Source of the DNA: Argentina anserina
Lineage: Eukaryota > Streptophyta > Magnoliopsida > Rosales > Rosaceae
Assembly: GCF_933775445.1 (NCBI RefSeq)
Contig: NC_065872.1
Coordinates: 23,746,001 to 23,810,000, forward strand
DNA: 64,000 bases
Reading direction: 5' to 3'
Made by a program: the position numbers and the translations under genes. The notes beneath the pieces were generated by a model. That model saw only the letters and a list, made by a program, of their open reading frames with translations, was not told the DNA's origin and did not search any database. This document shows, one piece after another, positions 23,990 through 37,800 of this stretch; the first letter of the stretch is position 1; each line of letters begins with the position of its first letter.

Positions 23990-25520
23990 GGCTGATGTGG
24001 AGCCTCTTCATGTCAAACTTGATATGAGTCATGATATGAGCACTTTGTGCGACGTTCTTAACATGTTTTTACCTCAATTTGTACTTTTCTTAGCCATTAT
24101 TGTTGTACTATTGAGTTATTGAGTCGTAGTAAGAGTCTTGAGCGTTATTGGATGCATTTTTGTGCTTACATGAGCTAAAAACACATAATTGGTTTAGAGT
24201 CCTAGTTTGACTAAGAATCCTTGTTAGGTTTTGAAACTAATTATCTCTTACTTATGATTTTATTTTCTTATTTTCAGATTAGATTTGAAGAGATAATTAA
24301 AGAAAAAAAAGATGGAGCCAAGTCATGCAACAACTAAATAGAAGATAATCATTAAATGCATAAAACATGACATGTTTTAGGGAATACAACATGACATGTT
24401 GTACGGATTAAAGCATGACATGTTTTAGGGATTAAAGCATGACATGTTTTAGCAAATAAAACATGACATGATTTAAGGGATTAAAGCATGACATTATTAT
24501 AGGAAGAAAGAAGCAATTTCAAACCCTCCATCTTTCCTCTATATATACATGGCTTCTCATTTGCATTCAAGAGTCAAAACTCTACCAAAACACCACCATA
24601 AACTTCCCTCACAAATTAGCCAAGCCGTCCACCCCAAAACCATCATCATCTCCACCGAGTTTCACTTATTGCAGCCGTACATCTAAGGTTCCTACAATGT
24701 GTGATTCTCGCAACTCATCTCCATGGCTTTGTCTATTTGTGTTAATATACAATTCTGTCTATGAAGATTGTAAGTTGTTGTTTATGTGGAAATATTGGTT
24801 TTGTATTTGTTTTAGAATTTTCAGATTGTATTTGATATATTTTTAGACTATACCGAATTTATGTTCTTATAATTATTGAAGTTTGTATTTATATTGTTAT
24901 GTTCTAATCATTTTTCTCATATTTCTAGATAATTTTCAGATATGTGCATATGAATTTAGTGCTTGGATGCAGTACCTAAGATTGTGTTTGAGTACTAGAT
25001 TCATCAACCATATTGACACAAATCGAATCATGCCCTAAGTAGGTTCGGTTTGTGTTGATTAAAAGTGGTAAAAATTCTGAAAATTTGCATGTGAAACCAT
25101 GGTGGGTGACGCTACACATGAAACATGTCTCCAACAAAAATTTGATGCTTAAATGTAATCTTGTTTGATTTCTACTCTTAAGTGTTATTGAATTCGATTA
25201 CATGCAAATTTAGATTAAGCCCCAAGTCAATCTAAATGTTAATTGAAATCTTGCATGATTAGATGATCCCCTAAGGCTCTAATTGTATTGGTGTCTAAAA
25301 AATATGTAATTGGTCAAATTAGAATACATGATAGGTTCAAACTTGTAATTATGTAGTGTAAATAGTAATTTAAGTTTTATTTTAGTAGTTAATAATCAAT
25401 CTCAAAACCCTCATTATTTGTTAACACTAAAAGTTTAGAATTCCCTTCAATTTCCCGGAAAGAATGATCTATGTTTATTCTATACTAACGATGACATTTT
25501 ACAGGATTTATTATAGACGT
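23990..25520 (+). mobile_element. Noncoding retrotransposon-like sequence (possible LTR/LARD remnant)
   Basis: No coding potential, but the layout resembles a plant LTR or large-derivative leader: AT-rich upstream part, a 24-bp minisatellite, a TATA-like CTATATATA at about 24539, then an A/C-rich leader. The similar region at 44490-46440 has the same order of parts. No terminal repeats or target duplications were found, so the element call is inference. Confidence 0.3.
24366..24506. repeat. 24-bp minisatellite, six copies
   Basis: Copies of CATGACATGTTTTAGGGATTAAAG start at 24366, 24390, 24414, 24438 and 24462, exactly 24 bp apart, plus a last partial copy at 24487. The core ACATGACATGT is nearly palindromic. 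Confidence 0.88.
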
Positions 25521-26157
25521 TTTAATTAACACTCTATCAAGCCAAGGCTAATTTCACTCTCTCTTTTTTTATCATTTCTCTCTCCTCCCTCTTTTCTACT
25601 CATCTTGCTCCCTCTTTCAAATGAATTTGTTAGTAAATATACTATTTTACATAATATTTGAAATTAACATTTGGGTTGGAATAGAAATTTATTAAATTCG
25701 ACAATTCCACATGAGAAGTCGAATTCAAATTTGACGGTCTTATGACTAATCGGTTAGAGATGCTTGCTAGTCTTTTGATAGGTCATTTAGTAAAATCTTA
25801 AAAATTGTAGGACTTCAACATTTTGGTTGACTATTTCTATTGCCCTTCAGTTTGTAATCTAAAGAGTTAAACTCTAATTCTCTACCAACAAACTCTACAG
25901 TAAATCAGAATCCACACCAATATGAAATATCAGTCTTTAGCACTATGCTCAAGAGGAGTGAGCCTAAAGTTAGAAATTAGATAAATTTTAGTCTTAAGAT
26001 GCTATTATAAGAACCACTTAAAGGACAATGAAACAAAAGCATCAGAAAATGGTAGATGAAATTCTAAGCCAATAGCCCAATAGATAATCTTTGGCTATGT
26101 TGTAATATATTAATAGATAATCTAAGCCAATAGAACTTGTATCCTGGATCTTGTCAC
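25521..26157. other. Intergenic, 3' flank of the JmjC gene
   Basis: AT-rich; no coding sequence or RNA gene recognised. The part next to 26158 should be 3' UTR of the minus-strand demethylase gene. Confidence 0.4.
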
Positions 26158-29100
26158 TTAAGCAGATGGATTAATGTCTTCCTCAGACCTGGAAAACAAA
26201 TCATTAAAAAAAGCCAGAGATGTAAGTTAGAAAACTATTTGCTATCTAATAGCAGTAATGAAGTAACTTTCTCCTATTTTTCTAAGCTTAATTGAATCAA
26301 TTTCAAGCTCAACTTTCTCGATAAACTATTATTTCTCTGTAACTCAGTTAGATCTCCTCCATGTGAAACACTAAAAACTTACAAGATCTGTAGAAAGGGA
26401 AACAAAATCACCAGTGGCAAATGCACACGACTAATTTAACAATCTTTTATCACTTTCTAGCATCACTTGAAACATAGGATAATATAATGACAAAGTTAAA
26501 CTCAGGGCCTATGCTCCTTAATCCTTATGATATTTGCTAAGATGCAACTTCTGCTGATTTCACTCAAGCTTTTAGAACCACTAGAATTCAATACATACAC
26601 AGAGTTGTGGAACACTCCCCAAAACAGAGACACTAATAGTCTGTTACCTTCAATACAGAAGACATTAATTCACTAGTTGAATTTTGAACTGATTAGATTT
26701 TGATGAACTTCTTTAGAAAAGAACAAGTCATAATTTATAGATTTTGATACAGTGATTACCGAGTATAACTTTCTGTCCTCACAGTAGAGTAAGAATTTAT
26801 GTATACCATTGTTTAATGATGAGTAGTAGGAATTATGTGTTTGGAGATATAAACAAAAAGAAAACAAACTTTCAGTTTTGCAATTCATATGCTTAAATGA
26901 GATCAGGCAACAAAACAATTGTAATTTCCCAATGCTAAATCATATAATTTTGGCATTGAATACGAGTACGATAAGTAGTTTTACTGAATCTGGATAATAA
27001 CAAAGCACTAAGGGAAACTAAGGCAGTTTAGATGCCATATATATTGAGAAATGAGGAAGGAAAGTCAACCTCAACTAATTTATTCATAAGATCTCAAATC
27101 TCAACTAAATATTAACTACATGCAATGTCATAACATTAAGATAAACCTTATAATATTGTATCATAAGTTGTAACCAAATATCTAAGTGAAATATTTGACT
27201 AACCTCAGTCTGATCAAGTTCCTTCAGAGCACTAGTGACAGAATGAACAATCATTTTCTTTACCTAATTCAAGAGACAAATATTAGAGTTATTTAGACCA
27301 AAGTGTTTCACAGAAGATACTCATTTGTCAATGTCATTATCTCCTTGCACTATTACAAAATGATTATAAAAGCTTCAACTACTTTTGTCTCTACATAAAA
27401 CCTTGTATACAAGATTTCATGACACAGGTTAACATTGTACTAATAACCCACATGTAGACACATAAATACATTTATACACGTAGGTAAAATCAACAGAAAT
27501 GGAGACACCAATCTAGCAAGTATCTCAAAATCCCAAGAACAAAAGAATACAACATGAAAAGGCTGCCTTTTTTTTTTACACATAAGAAACTGCTTATGAA
27601 GAAACTGCGGCAAGAAACTGGAAACTCAGAAAGGTACATGTTAACGGACATCTGAATGTGAATGCCTGCTGTTGTTATGTTGGTTGCTTAACTGATAATA
27701 CTGTATCCAGAAGAAAAACAAAAGGCTGATTAACACACTATCAGTCTCGTAATATGAAACATGGCATACCTCCAATTTGTCCTCTTTAGCCCTATGACCT
27801 TCTGGAAGTGTGCGGAAGACTTCTGTCAAGTGAAAGCACTCACCCACATTTTCAGGTGAGACAAAGTCCATTGCAACTTTGATGCATGACTGGAAAAAGA
27901 AAAAGAACCGGTTATGAAGTGTCATGAAAAAAAAAAGATCTAATTATGAAGAATAAATGCAAGTTAATAAGTTAGATACTTTCGTTACAATACATCCACC
28001 AAATGAGTCGGCAAGCATCATTGCTTGCACACAACAAAAATTTTGAGCCATAAAGGCATCTTATGGTGATGGAAAAAACTTTACTCACTTAGAGTCAGCT
28101 TTCTGTTGGCTTACATGCATTGATAGACACAAGCTGAGAACCAAAATATGCCAGTAAGGTTTTTTAAACAAAAAATAAAACAGTGGTATCTCCCTAAAAA
28201 AACAGCTGTCAAATTATGCCGGCTCACAAGGAGAAGATATAGAATAAATAAAATTAAAATAATAAATGCAAAGCACCAAAACCCTATACTTGTCTTAACA
28301 CAGAAAGTTCTGATCCCACTTCCAGATATAGAAAAAATATTTTTCTAACAAAAAAGAGTTATATGGCAATGGCAGCGGCTGGCCACTAAGAATTTACAGT
28401 GCCAAAAGAGAAACTGATGGGCGGATAACAAAGTAAAAAGAAAGAAATTTTATGGATACCTAATAGATCCTTCAATACAACTTTTTTTTTTTTTGAGAAA
28501 TTCCATACAACATAATTTGCATTTGCGTGACTTTCATGTGATACTATCCCAGGAAGATGCACCAACTAACAAAATATATCCACCTGAAATCCAAAATTAA
28601 AGAAAATGAAACCATTTGATTGCTAACTAGTTACCTTCAAGTTCCTGACTTGATGTGGACATCCTGCAGGAATAAAGACAGCATCTCCAAGTTTTTGAAT
28701 GAAGGTCCACGGTTCAATTCCTATTCAATACATCAAAACACAAGATAGATGGCTTCAACAAAAAATAAAAGTAGATAGTTGAATATGAGTGAATTCTAAA
28801 TGTGAAACTAATCACACAAAATAGTAGCAACTTAACCATATTCCTCCTTGAGCTTCTTTTTGTGATCCACCGTAAGATAAAATGTCTGATCGTGTATGGG
28901 ATGGACAACCTATATACCACCATTAGAAAACATTACATGAGAGAGATTTTGGCACTCCACTTTACCACTTGCGGTCCATTTTGAAATTTTAACTTCACAA
29001 AACTAGAGGCCAAACAGTTAAAATATAAGGCAAAAGTGTCATACAACCACCGTAATCATGTATGTAAAAGCTAACTACTGTGCTATGTTTACATGAAAAA

Positions 29101-32100
29101 TCTGGACATTTATGATCAGTTTACCTGCTGCAATGGACAACAGTATGTGTGCCTGAATTCCTTGAAATGCTTCATGAGATACTCCTGCAGCTTAGGGACA
29201 TCTTGTCTACGGAATATGTCCCATAATGCACCTCCCTCAGTGACATCACCTTCTAATTCTGCTTCTTCATTCTTTTTAGATTCAGATCCCATTGAAGCAT
29301 CTCCAACTTTATTAAGAAATTGTTTCTCATCAGCAGTACTGAAACAAGAATCACCACCAGCCTTGTCACTATTGCCAAAAATTTCTCTTCGGTCTTGCAG
29401 AGCATGTTTCTTTTTCAACATTTCGATGACAGTAAGTTTCTCAGGAGTAAGTTTCACTTCAGTAGTATGTGTCAGAACATTCACCTGACATATAATATAG
29501 TAAAAGTTAGTTTTAACAAGAGGGAGGGGGGGAATCCAGGAACTCAAATTTGGAGCAAATTTAAGAAAAGCACAACTGAGGTACCTATTAACAATGTTAA
29601 AAATCTAAAGAGCACACACCTTTCAGAAAATTCAAGAGGAACCCAAGCACAAGTATCAAACATGTAGGGCATATGTTTGCAATTAGCAGTGACATGAATG
29701 ACACAAATAAACTAGACTGGTATTGAATTTATTATAATATCTCTGATATGATTAAATTTTGTTCTCTTAGCCTGTAAACTTAGTTTCCCTCATCACTTTC
29801 CCTCTATTGGTTGATTTGCATGACATAAGAGGCTGGGGCTAGGCCCATTTCCCATGCCATTACAAGCCGTAAAACATGGGAATGCTGTACTGATATACAC
29901 TTAATGTTTCAACTGGTGCAACTGCACAAACTAATTTAAAGTCAATGTATAACTGAATCAGTTATAGTTGCCCTTCAGGTTCTTCAAAATGACAATCAAA
30001 TATTTTATTTGTCTTAGAAAGGAGAACACAACATCAAACTGAACCTACTTAGTTGCTCTGTAAAAATGAGTACATCAACCTTTAACCAAAGATCATGCTA
30101 GAAATCTAAACATATTAAAGTAAAGACTCCAATGCATACAAAATTTGGTCTGTAGGCCCTCTAACCAAACCCACCTCTGTCAACCTTGCACCATCCAAAT
30201 AGAATGAAAGAAAAAGACACCAAAACAAGCACAGTAGTAGAATCCAAGATAGTGAACATACTGCATCGGACATATCACAATGAAGCTTGGTTACAGAATC
30301 TCCACGTCCAAGCTCCTGAGAAAAACCATACGCAATATATGTCTTTGGTCCCATGTCTGGTTTCACACATGCTGAAGGTAATTTGGCAAAAAGGTTCAGA
30401 GGACCATTGCGAGGATGAGTATATTCCTTATAAGGCAGACAACAAATGAACTCGGCACCGTGACGAGGAAGGCGCTCTTCAAATAAATTAGTTGGTGGCC
30501 AATCTTTCAGTTTCAATATCTGCGGCCAATTCTCTTGATCAAACCGCCCTTTTGAGTATCCATCAAAAAACCAATGGATATTGATATCAGCCTGCATACC
30601 ATCCAAATATCAAAAATCTGATCAATTTCAGTTACAAAGAAAATGGTTTACTATATCAGGGGGCAAAAACTAAAGAAATGAAGATTTTCCTAAACAATCT
30701 ACCTCTAAAAAAATGGAATAAAATAAAAGTGATCAGAGTTATTAAAATTTCCTCCTAGATTTCATCATATCATTGTATTAGTTATCAATACCAAGCAACC
30801 AAGACCATGCAAATCTCGGTTTGCAAGAAAACGTGGTAACCACATCACAATGACAAACCCAATGAGAAGTTAAGATCAACACCCTAAACAATCTATGGTA
30901 ACATTGGCTTGGATTATTATATATGTTAAGTTGAACAAAACATGAGAAAATGAGAAATAACACCTTAGATATCTTGCCATATTTTTGGATGATGAGCATT
31001 TCCGATTAAAGGTGGATGTACTTTTAAGTTCTGACAATGTCAAATTGTTTTAAAAATTGCTTCTTTCAGCCTTCTACAAAGAGAATTTGATTGAACCTGA
31101 GGTCAGATTGATAATTCAACCTGAGATCATATTAAGAACAAGTTCCCAGCTATGCCAAAGTTCTGTTTATAAATTCTGAACTATCAGAGCTGATTTTTTT
31201 TGTTTAACATAGAATTTACCAGTAGTTAGAACTCCTATGCATCACAGGATATAATCATTTGTGACAAGATGTCTATGGCTAGTTTCCCTTGTAGTATTAT
31301 TACCAGTAGTTAGAACTTCAAAGAAATATGCATCACAGGATATAATCATTTGTGACAAATAAGAAGTCTATGGCTAGTTTCTATCGCAGTATTATTACCA
31401 CCTGTATTCGTATTAACATTAACATATCAGAACTCTACGTAGTGGAATATATATAGAACACTATTGCAGCTGGTAGTAAGCAATTGTAAGTATAACGCTA
31501 AATGATTGTCACAATTAAAAGCCGGAATATAATTGACCTCACACCAATCCAGGCAATCTATTGCTTTGACGTCCAAATGTTGACCGTGCTTAATATGTTG
31601 CATCTGACGACAAGCACGCCACATGACCAATGGTTCCCAGCTTAAACCAGATGCAGTATCAAGTGCATTGCTAACAATGACAGGCTCACCCTTACTCCAA
31701 TGCTTCTGGAAATGCTTTAGATCCTCTACTTGGATATCTCCAGCCCTTGCACAGTACAGATAGTTGTCCTCATAATTTTCACGAGAAGCTGCTTTCCTTG
31801 ATGTATTGATGCTTAAATTGGCATCATCCAAAGAGTTGAGACATGAACACCTCTCTCCAGAAGTTCCACTTGAATGCAATATTTTGGAAGTTTCATCTAT
31901 TTTTTCTGCTTTCTTTACCAACTCTTTGATGTAATTTTTGGAAAATAAGCATCTCAGTTCTAAATTAGCACTGCCACAGCCTCCCATGTCCTCTGGGGGG
32001 CAAATAATTAGTCCATCATCATATGAATTCCACTCAAATGTTTGCTTTCCAGAACTTTTGGGACTAGATTCAATGGGCGGCTCCAGCACATTCCTATCTC

Positions 32101-34188
32101 TCTTTCCCTTTCTTTTTTTGTTGTCCACTTCCTCTCCACCATGCAAATATGGCAGGCCCCGAGAAGCATACTCCAAAATAACTTCCCCTCTGCCTAGCTG
32201 CATTTTTCCTTCTCGAATCTCCCGACAACAAATGAGGCAAAGGTCATATGAACATTTAGGACAGCTTCTGTGGTAATCAAAAATAGAAGTTCTGCAGTTG
32301 TTGCTGGCAAATAAAAGCAACAAAATAACTGTTAAATATTTTTGGGAATGCAATATATCAAACAAAGAATCTATTTCTAGTATGGCATCTACCAATACAC
32401 GCGAACATCAGCAGCACAATCAGACTTTGCTATCTGGAGCTCCAAGTTGGATAATCCTGCCCAATGTGGAAAAGAGGATGAGACATTGAAAATTGTATAT
32501 TCAAGGTTTCTTTCTTAGGTCTATATGGAATGCCAATCACTTCTTTGATGTACTAGAGAAATTTGTATTTAATATACTTATCGGAATTCTGAAATAACTC
32601 AAATAAATGAATAAATAAACCAATAGAAACAAGCAGAAGTTTTACTTTAAGTTACTTTCTTGCCTCAAAATCAAGAAATGAAATGGTGAGGACAGCTATT
32701 AGTTGCAGACCTATGTGAGCAAGACAAAAGTTTATAAGAAAGGAGATACCTTTTCTCCTTGCCTCAATTTCCATCTCAGTCTCTTGTTCATCATGAATTC
32801 TTTTTAAGGATGGAAGCAGTGCATGAATTAAGTACTTAGAGTGCTCAACCCTTGCACCTTTGTCAAGAACTAAATCTTGGTTTTTCAAATTCTGCCATAT
32901 AAACCACGATTTTGTCAAAATCTAGATACAGAATGAAATTAAAAAAACACGGCCAAGTTCAACATAAGTGAGCACAAGAAACTGACCTTAACAGGTATGT
33001 CTAAGCGCAAGCATGCTTTGCAATTGCAATTTCCACAGCATACAGGACAGGCCTCAGCAATGGCATCCTGTGATGTATGTGGGTACCTAAAGATACAGCT
33101 TGATAGTGAATACTCATAAAACTATGTAATACAAGACAAGCTCGTATATTAATCCAAAAATGGTTTGGTGGCAGTTCATCAAAGTTGAATGCATACAACT
33201 CAACTACACTGAGAATCAAACAAGCAGATTGTGTAATGAACATCACCCAACACCAATAAACAGAATCATGTTATCTGAAATACGCGTTCATATATCCGAA
33301 GTGTAAGACAAACTCACTTCAAATAAGTAGTAAGTAAACATATCAACTGCTCCAACATATTTTGCATCTAAGTAACCATATCTAAAGTACATGGAGTACA
33401 TAAACGCATACCAATTCTCTATACAAGGGACACAATATCGCTTTGTCTTGCACTTTTTGCATCGAACAACACTTCCCTTATCACTCCTTTGACATTGGTG
33501 GCACATCATGGACACCTCCTCAATCCACTGTAAAGATCCAAAATCTGAAATTAACAACATAAAACCACAATGGTAACAACACAAAACAAAACCAGAGAAT
33601 CATAATAACCCGCACCTTTTTACGCTCCTTCGTCGATAGATGTCCCTGATCCCTCAGACGCCTAAACGAATGCTGTACCCTCTTCCCACCTTCCTCCTCA
33701 GTTTTCGCAGGCTTCCCACCGCGTTTCATGTCACCCTTCACTTCCAATACACCTTTCTTCCCCTCTTCCTTCACTAACACCTCTATTTTCCTACCTTTCC
33801 CACCACGCTTGTTCGCACCATTAGCACCATTCTCCTTACCTTTCCTCCCACCCTTATTCTCTGCCTCCACACCCTCAACTCTCTTATTCGGTTCAGATCT
33901 TTTCCTCAGAGTCCTCACAGCAACCTCTTCCCCTCCCAAAGCAACCCCCTTTAGTACCTCGTCACCATTTCCCACCAAACCCTTCTTGCAATCCCTCACA
34001 GGCATCTTCCTCTTCTTCTGCTTCACACTCACAACCCCCTCTGCTTCTTCTTTTATAGTATTCCCCAAACTGTCATCACCCTTCATCTCAGCAAGAACAA
34101 CATCACCAACTCGGACAACAACATGTTCAGTTCGATGGGTTCGTGGGTCTTGTTCCCTCTTCCTCTTTCCCCCTCTGCCTCTCGCCAT
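26158..34188 (-). CDS. JMJ25: JmjC histone demethylase, KDM3/JMJ25 (IBM1-like)
   Basis: Exons, 5' to 3': 33616-34188, 33412-33527, 32987-33086, 32750-32891, 32393-32456, 31538-32303, 30262-30591, 29125-29484, 28837-28909, 28635-28720, 27770-27889, 27204-27263 and 26158-26181 (2814 nt, 937 aa). Residues 1-191 are Lys/Arg-rich with nuclear-localisation character ([10 protein letters not shown]). A RING-like cysteine cluster follows (about 199-258, CHQCQ...[10 protein letters not shown]...[13 protein letters not shown]), then a second zinc-type cluster (about 332-356, CNNC...[13 protein letters not shown]). The JmjC domain supplies the iron ligands H691 and D693 ([10 protein letters not shown]) and H864 (CPHQVRN), split by an acidic insert encoded mostly by one exon (698-817). 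This family removes H3K9 mono/dimethylation and protects genes from silencing. The start is the ATG at 34188. The final exon is uncertain: GAG|GAAGAC was used because the upstream acceptor gives an immediate stop. Confidence 0.9.
31218..31400. repeat. Tandem duplication in a JmjC-gene intron
   Basis: Two copies (about 31218-31301 and 31302-31400) both read ACCAGTAGTTAGAACT...GCATCACAGGATATAATC...GTCTATGGCTAGTTTC. The second carries a small insertion. It lies in the intron between 30591 and 31538. Confidence 0.85.
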
Positions 34189-34586
34189 TAGAACCAGTTG
34201 GGTTCTCAAGTTTGTGTCTTTGTGTCACTCTTCTGTGTTTCTGTGAGAAGTGTTACAAGGAAAGTGATCAAGGAAGGTGAGAAGTAGTGCGTTTGTATAG
34301 GAGAGAAGTGGGAAAGTGGAGAGTGTGGGTTGAAAAGTAAGAAGCTCGAGAGTCGAGACAAGAGAGTTGGAAAGTGTGAAACTGTGGGTGGGTGAGAAAC
34401 TGCGGGGGAGTGTTTGAAAAAGGCGCGCCATTTTTAAGTTCAAAATTAATGGTGGTTTTTACTTTTTAGGGCCTATACCTATCTCAATTCTCTCAAGTTA
34501 GGTTTAATTATTTGAGATGTGGGTTGGGGATTTTGGAACAAAACTCGACGGGAATTTTTGTAATATTTGTCAAAAATGGTATTACG

Positions 34587-34788
34587 TGTTTAAGGAGAAA
34601 CGGTAATATAACAATAGATAGAATGGAGAGATAAATTAGGATCATCTTATTCATTAATATGAGCCTCTATTTATAGAGGATTACATAAACATAACATAAT
34701 AAAGTAGGAATATTATCACTAGTAGTAATGACAAACCTATCACTACATGGAATACCAATTCCTTATTTTATGGAATAGACCAAGGCAA
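34587..34788 (-). repeat. 3' LTR of the copia element
   Basis: 202 bp, starts TGTTTAAGGAG and ends CCAAGGCA as written on the plus strand. It is a direct repeat of 40656-40858 with roughly 10 percent difference by eye. On the minus strand it lies just after the pol end, so it is the 3' LTR. Confidence 0.82.
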
Positions 34789-34839
34789 AAATCACTTTCA
34801 AAAATCATTGTGGAAGTTCAGATAACTTCTACATGCCTA

Positions 34840-37800
34840 TATTTCTTACATGCTTCTCAAAAGTACACTTAGGCAAAGACTTAGTAAATAAATCTGTCAT
34901 ATTATCCTCAAATATGATCAATTTCACTTTGATCGTGAGGAGAAGACTGCTTGAGAACTTAAAACTTAAGTTCGCGATGAAAAACAGATTCTCGCACAAC
35001 ATGATTTTTTATTGCTTATCAGTCATATCTTCTTCTAGGAAATAGAACAAACCATTGAATGTTCTGGAAAGTATACATATGTATCTTTACAATGATATAT
35101 GATTCATAATCTAGTTCGTTCGGAGATGATAATAAATCTTGACGGAAGTTGACTAGTATGTAAGTTCTCGAACAGAATTGTCCTACTTTGCCAAATAGCC
35201 ATATCTCGCTCAATATGATAGATATGATTGAATGGTTAGTTTCTATGGAAAGTAGACACATATACATTTCCAATGATACCAGTTTCACAATTTTTCATTG
35301 ATTATAATGTCATATAGATCACGTTGAAGTCGACCTACAAATCTTGACAGATTGTGTCTTTCTTCTCAATGTAGGGATTGAACAAGCCTATACCCTTAGG
35401 TATGAAAAGGATGTCTTTGTGCCATTCCATAGGCATTGTGTGGGCGCCGAGCAACATTTAGCTCAATGAATGAGAAGTTAAGTCTTATATCTTGATAAGT
35501 ACTACAATGCACTAGTGTACTTATATAGGGAATTTCTAATCCCAACACTTCATCATCTTTTCCTTTGACGAAATGGATCTCTCTGTTTAGAGTAAAGACT
35601 TTGACTGATCATGGGAGTATAGGTAGACCTCAGTTATACATTAAGAGTGCCTAAGCCGATTGATGAATAATCACCAATATTACAGCCCTCGACTACCTTT
35701 TCGAGACTGTGTCTTTCCTAAACCTTTTACTTTCTTAACCTCAGATTTTCGATACATAGTAGCATGTCTATGTTAATCCAAAATAAACACGCACGAGCAT
35801 AATTTACCATATCTCTTCCTAATGAAGATGTTATTTAGTGAGCGTTTCAAAATCCTTTTGCAAACGCACTCTGTGATCTAGAGCTACTTGATTTGGGTGA
35901 ATGAATTTCATTTAAGAACCTTCATTCGTATCTCTTGATTTTGATCCCATAGAGATATGTAATGACCACATTCCAAAGCTGCTTGGTTAGTTTTTCAGAA
36001 AGTGTCTAACTAACAAGGCAATGGAGTGCAATGACATCCATTTACGAGAGCAAATCTCATCGTAATTGATTCCAAGGCGTTCCGTGAGAGATGTTGCACC
36101 ATAAGGTAAGTGATAACACACCGTGAGTCTAAACTTTATGTCTCACTACGCTTTCTAACAAATTTGATAGGATTTATACTTGCAGTGTCAGCTTCACCTA
36201 TACATAGGCCTATCTCTTTGTTTAAACTGGATCATTCCTTTCCATTTATGCCAAAGTTACTACGTTGATACTTTCAACGATGTATAGTTCGATGTCTAAC
36301 TCATTATCCCACGTCCTCATGTACAGTAGTATAAATTCTCTTTGTAGAGATTTATATATGGATAAGCTATGTCATTAACGCATCTCCTAATGAAAGATAA
36401 TCCAGAAATTCTCACGAGACGGATGAGTATTTTTTTTATTATCAATGGATCAAGTTTGTGCCATACTCGCTTTCTCCCTTGAGCGAGTGATCGAATGGAG
36501 TAGCCTCCTTCATTCCTTGAGGAGCCACGACCTATGATGCCATGTTACCATGTTTATGGCATTACCATGCCACCATCCTATGGCGGCAACGCAATGTTAA
36601 GTTCTTTCTTGGTCACCCAATTATGGGTAGCGCTATGTCTTCTTAATGAGACATTAACATTTGAAGATCGCAACTATACGATCTCATCACTTTAACTGAG
36701 ATTTGGGGATCATGATGAGACATAGTGGAGACAAACTACGACAATTCCAAGTCGTTACACATGAACACCTTTATTCTTATCTTCCCCTAATGACATGAAG
36801 ACTGTCTCAGCAAAGTGACAATCTGTAACTATAACGGAAAAATAGATCACATGTCAAGGTTACTAACATTAGCAGATGTAGTTGGAAGTTTCTACCCAAC
36901 ACAAAAATACTTATTCATATATCAAACTAACCGAAGAATCCATCATTGTGCGCTATGGCAGCGCAATATGGCACATCTAGCTCAAAGATTGTAGATCCGC
37001 TTCAATCTTTGTCGCGCTCAAGGATTGCAAGTGCTATTCAATTCTCACATATATTCACTACACTTTAGTGAAAAAAAAAATTCAATGATGGTGGGCATAG
37101 TTGAATAAGTAATGTTGCATGCAAAAAATTGCATAACCCTTAATATGAAAATTTGGAGGGCATGACTAAATATCAAGACTATCCACATAGTCAACTATCA
37201 TAAGACCGATCGGGTTGTTATATTGCGATATGAAGCTCATCATAGATCCCATATAATATGCTCCAAATCATCGCCACCTACGGAAATTAAACCCGGACTA
37301 TGTGTTGTGATTCTATAGCATAAACAACATAAGTAATGGATGATGGTATAACACGTAACCAGCATGTTACTAAAACAACCAACACCAGAAAAAAAAATAA
37401 GGTGCCCGCAAGATGGTTGAATCAATCCACATAATCCCCATTAGATTCAATGTAAGAATGAAATATTTTCTTTTGTATCTTTAGCGTAGGAGACTCTTTC
37501 TTCTTATTTAGCTAAAAAATAGGTTTTATAGAACGAGAGATAACATTAAGAATTGCCAATGAAGCATCATGGAAGGCCGGTGCATCACACTAATTTTAAA
37601 ATTTTTAGTTGACGTCTTAGGGTGCCGATATGTAATACACATAGATAATAGATTAGCATATTGGATTTTGCAAGAATCAAACCAAGTTTTAGAAAGCAAC
37701 ACGTACTGGTCCTTAAAGAATCAAACAACCACTTAATTGATAATGAGGTTGTTCTATATGCCATGACCACGTATGTTCACGATCAAAATAGGATTGATCG

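Noticed and set aside
24366..24506. CRISPR-like regular repeat
   Set aside because: Repeats are head to tail without unique spacers, and the genome is a plant nuclear one.
27770..27925. Separate small gene on the minus strand
   Set aside because: It is exon 11 of the JmjC gene plus intron read-through.
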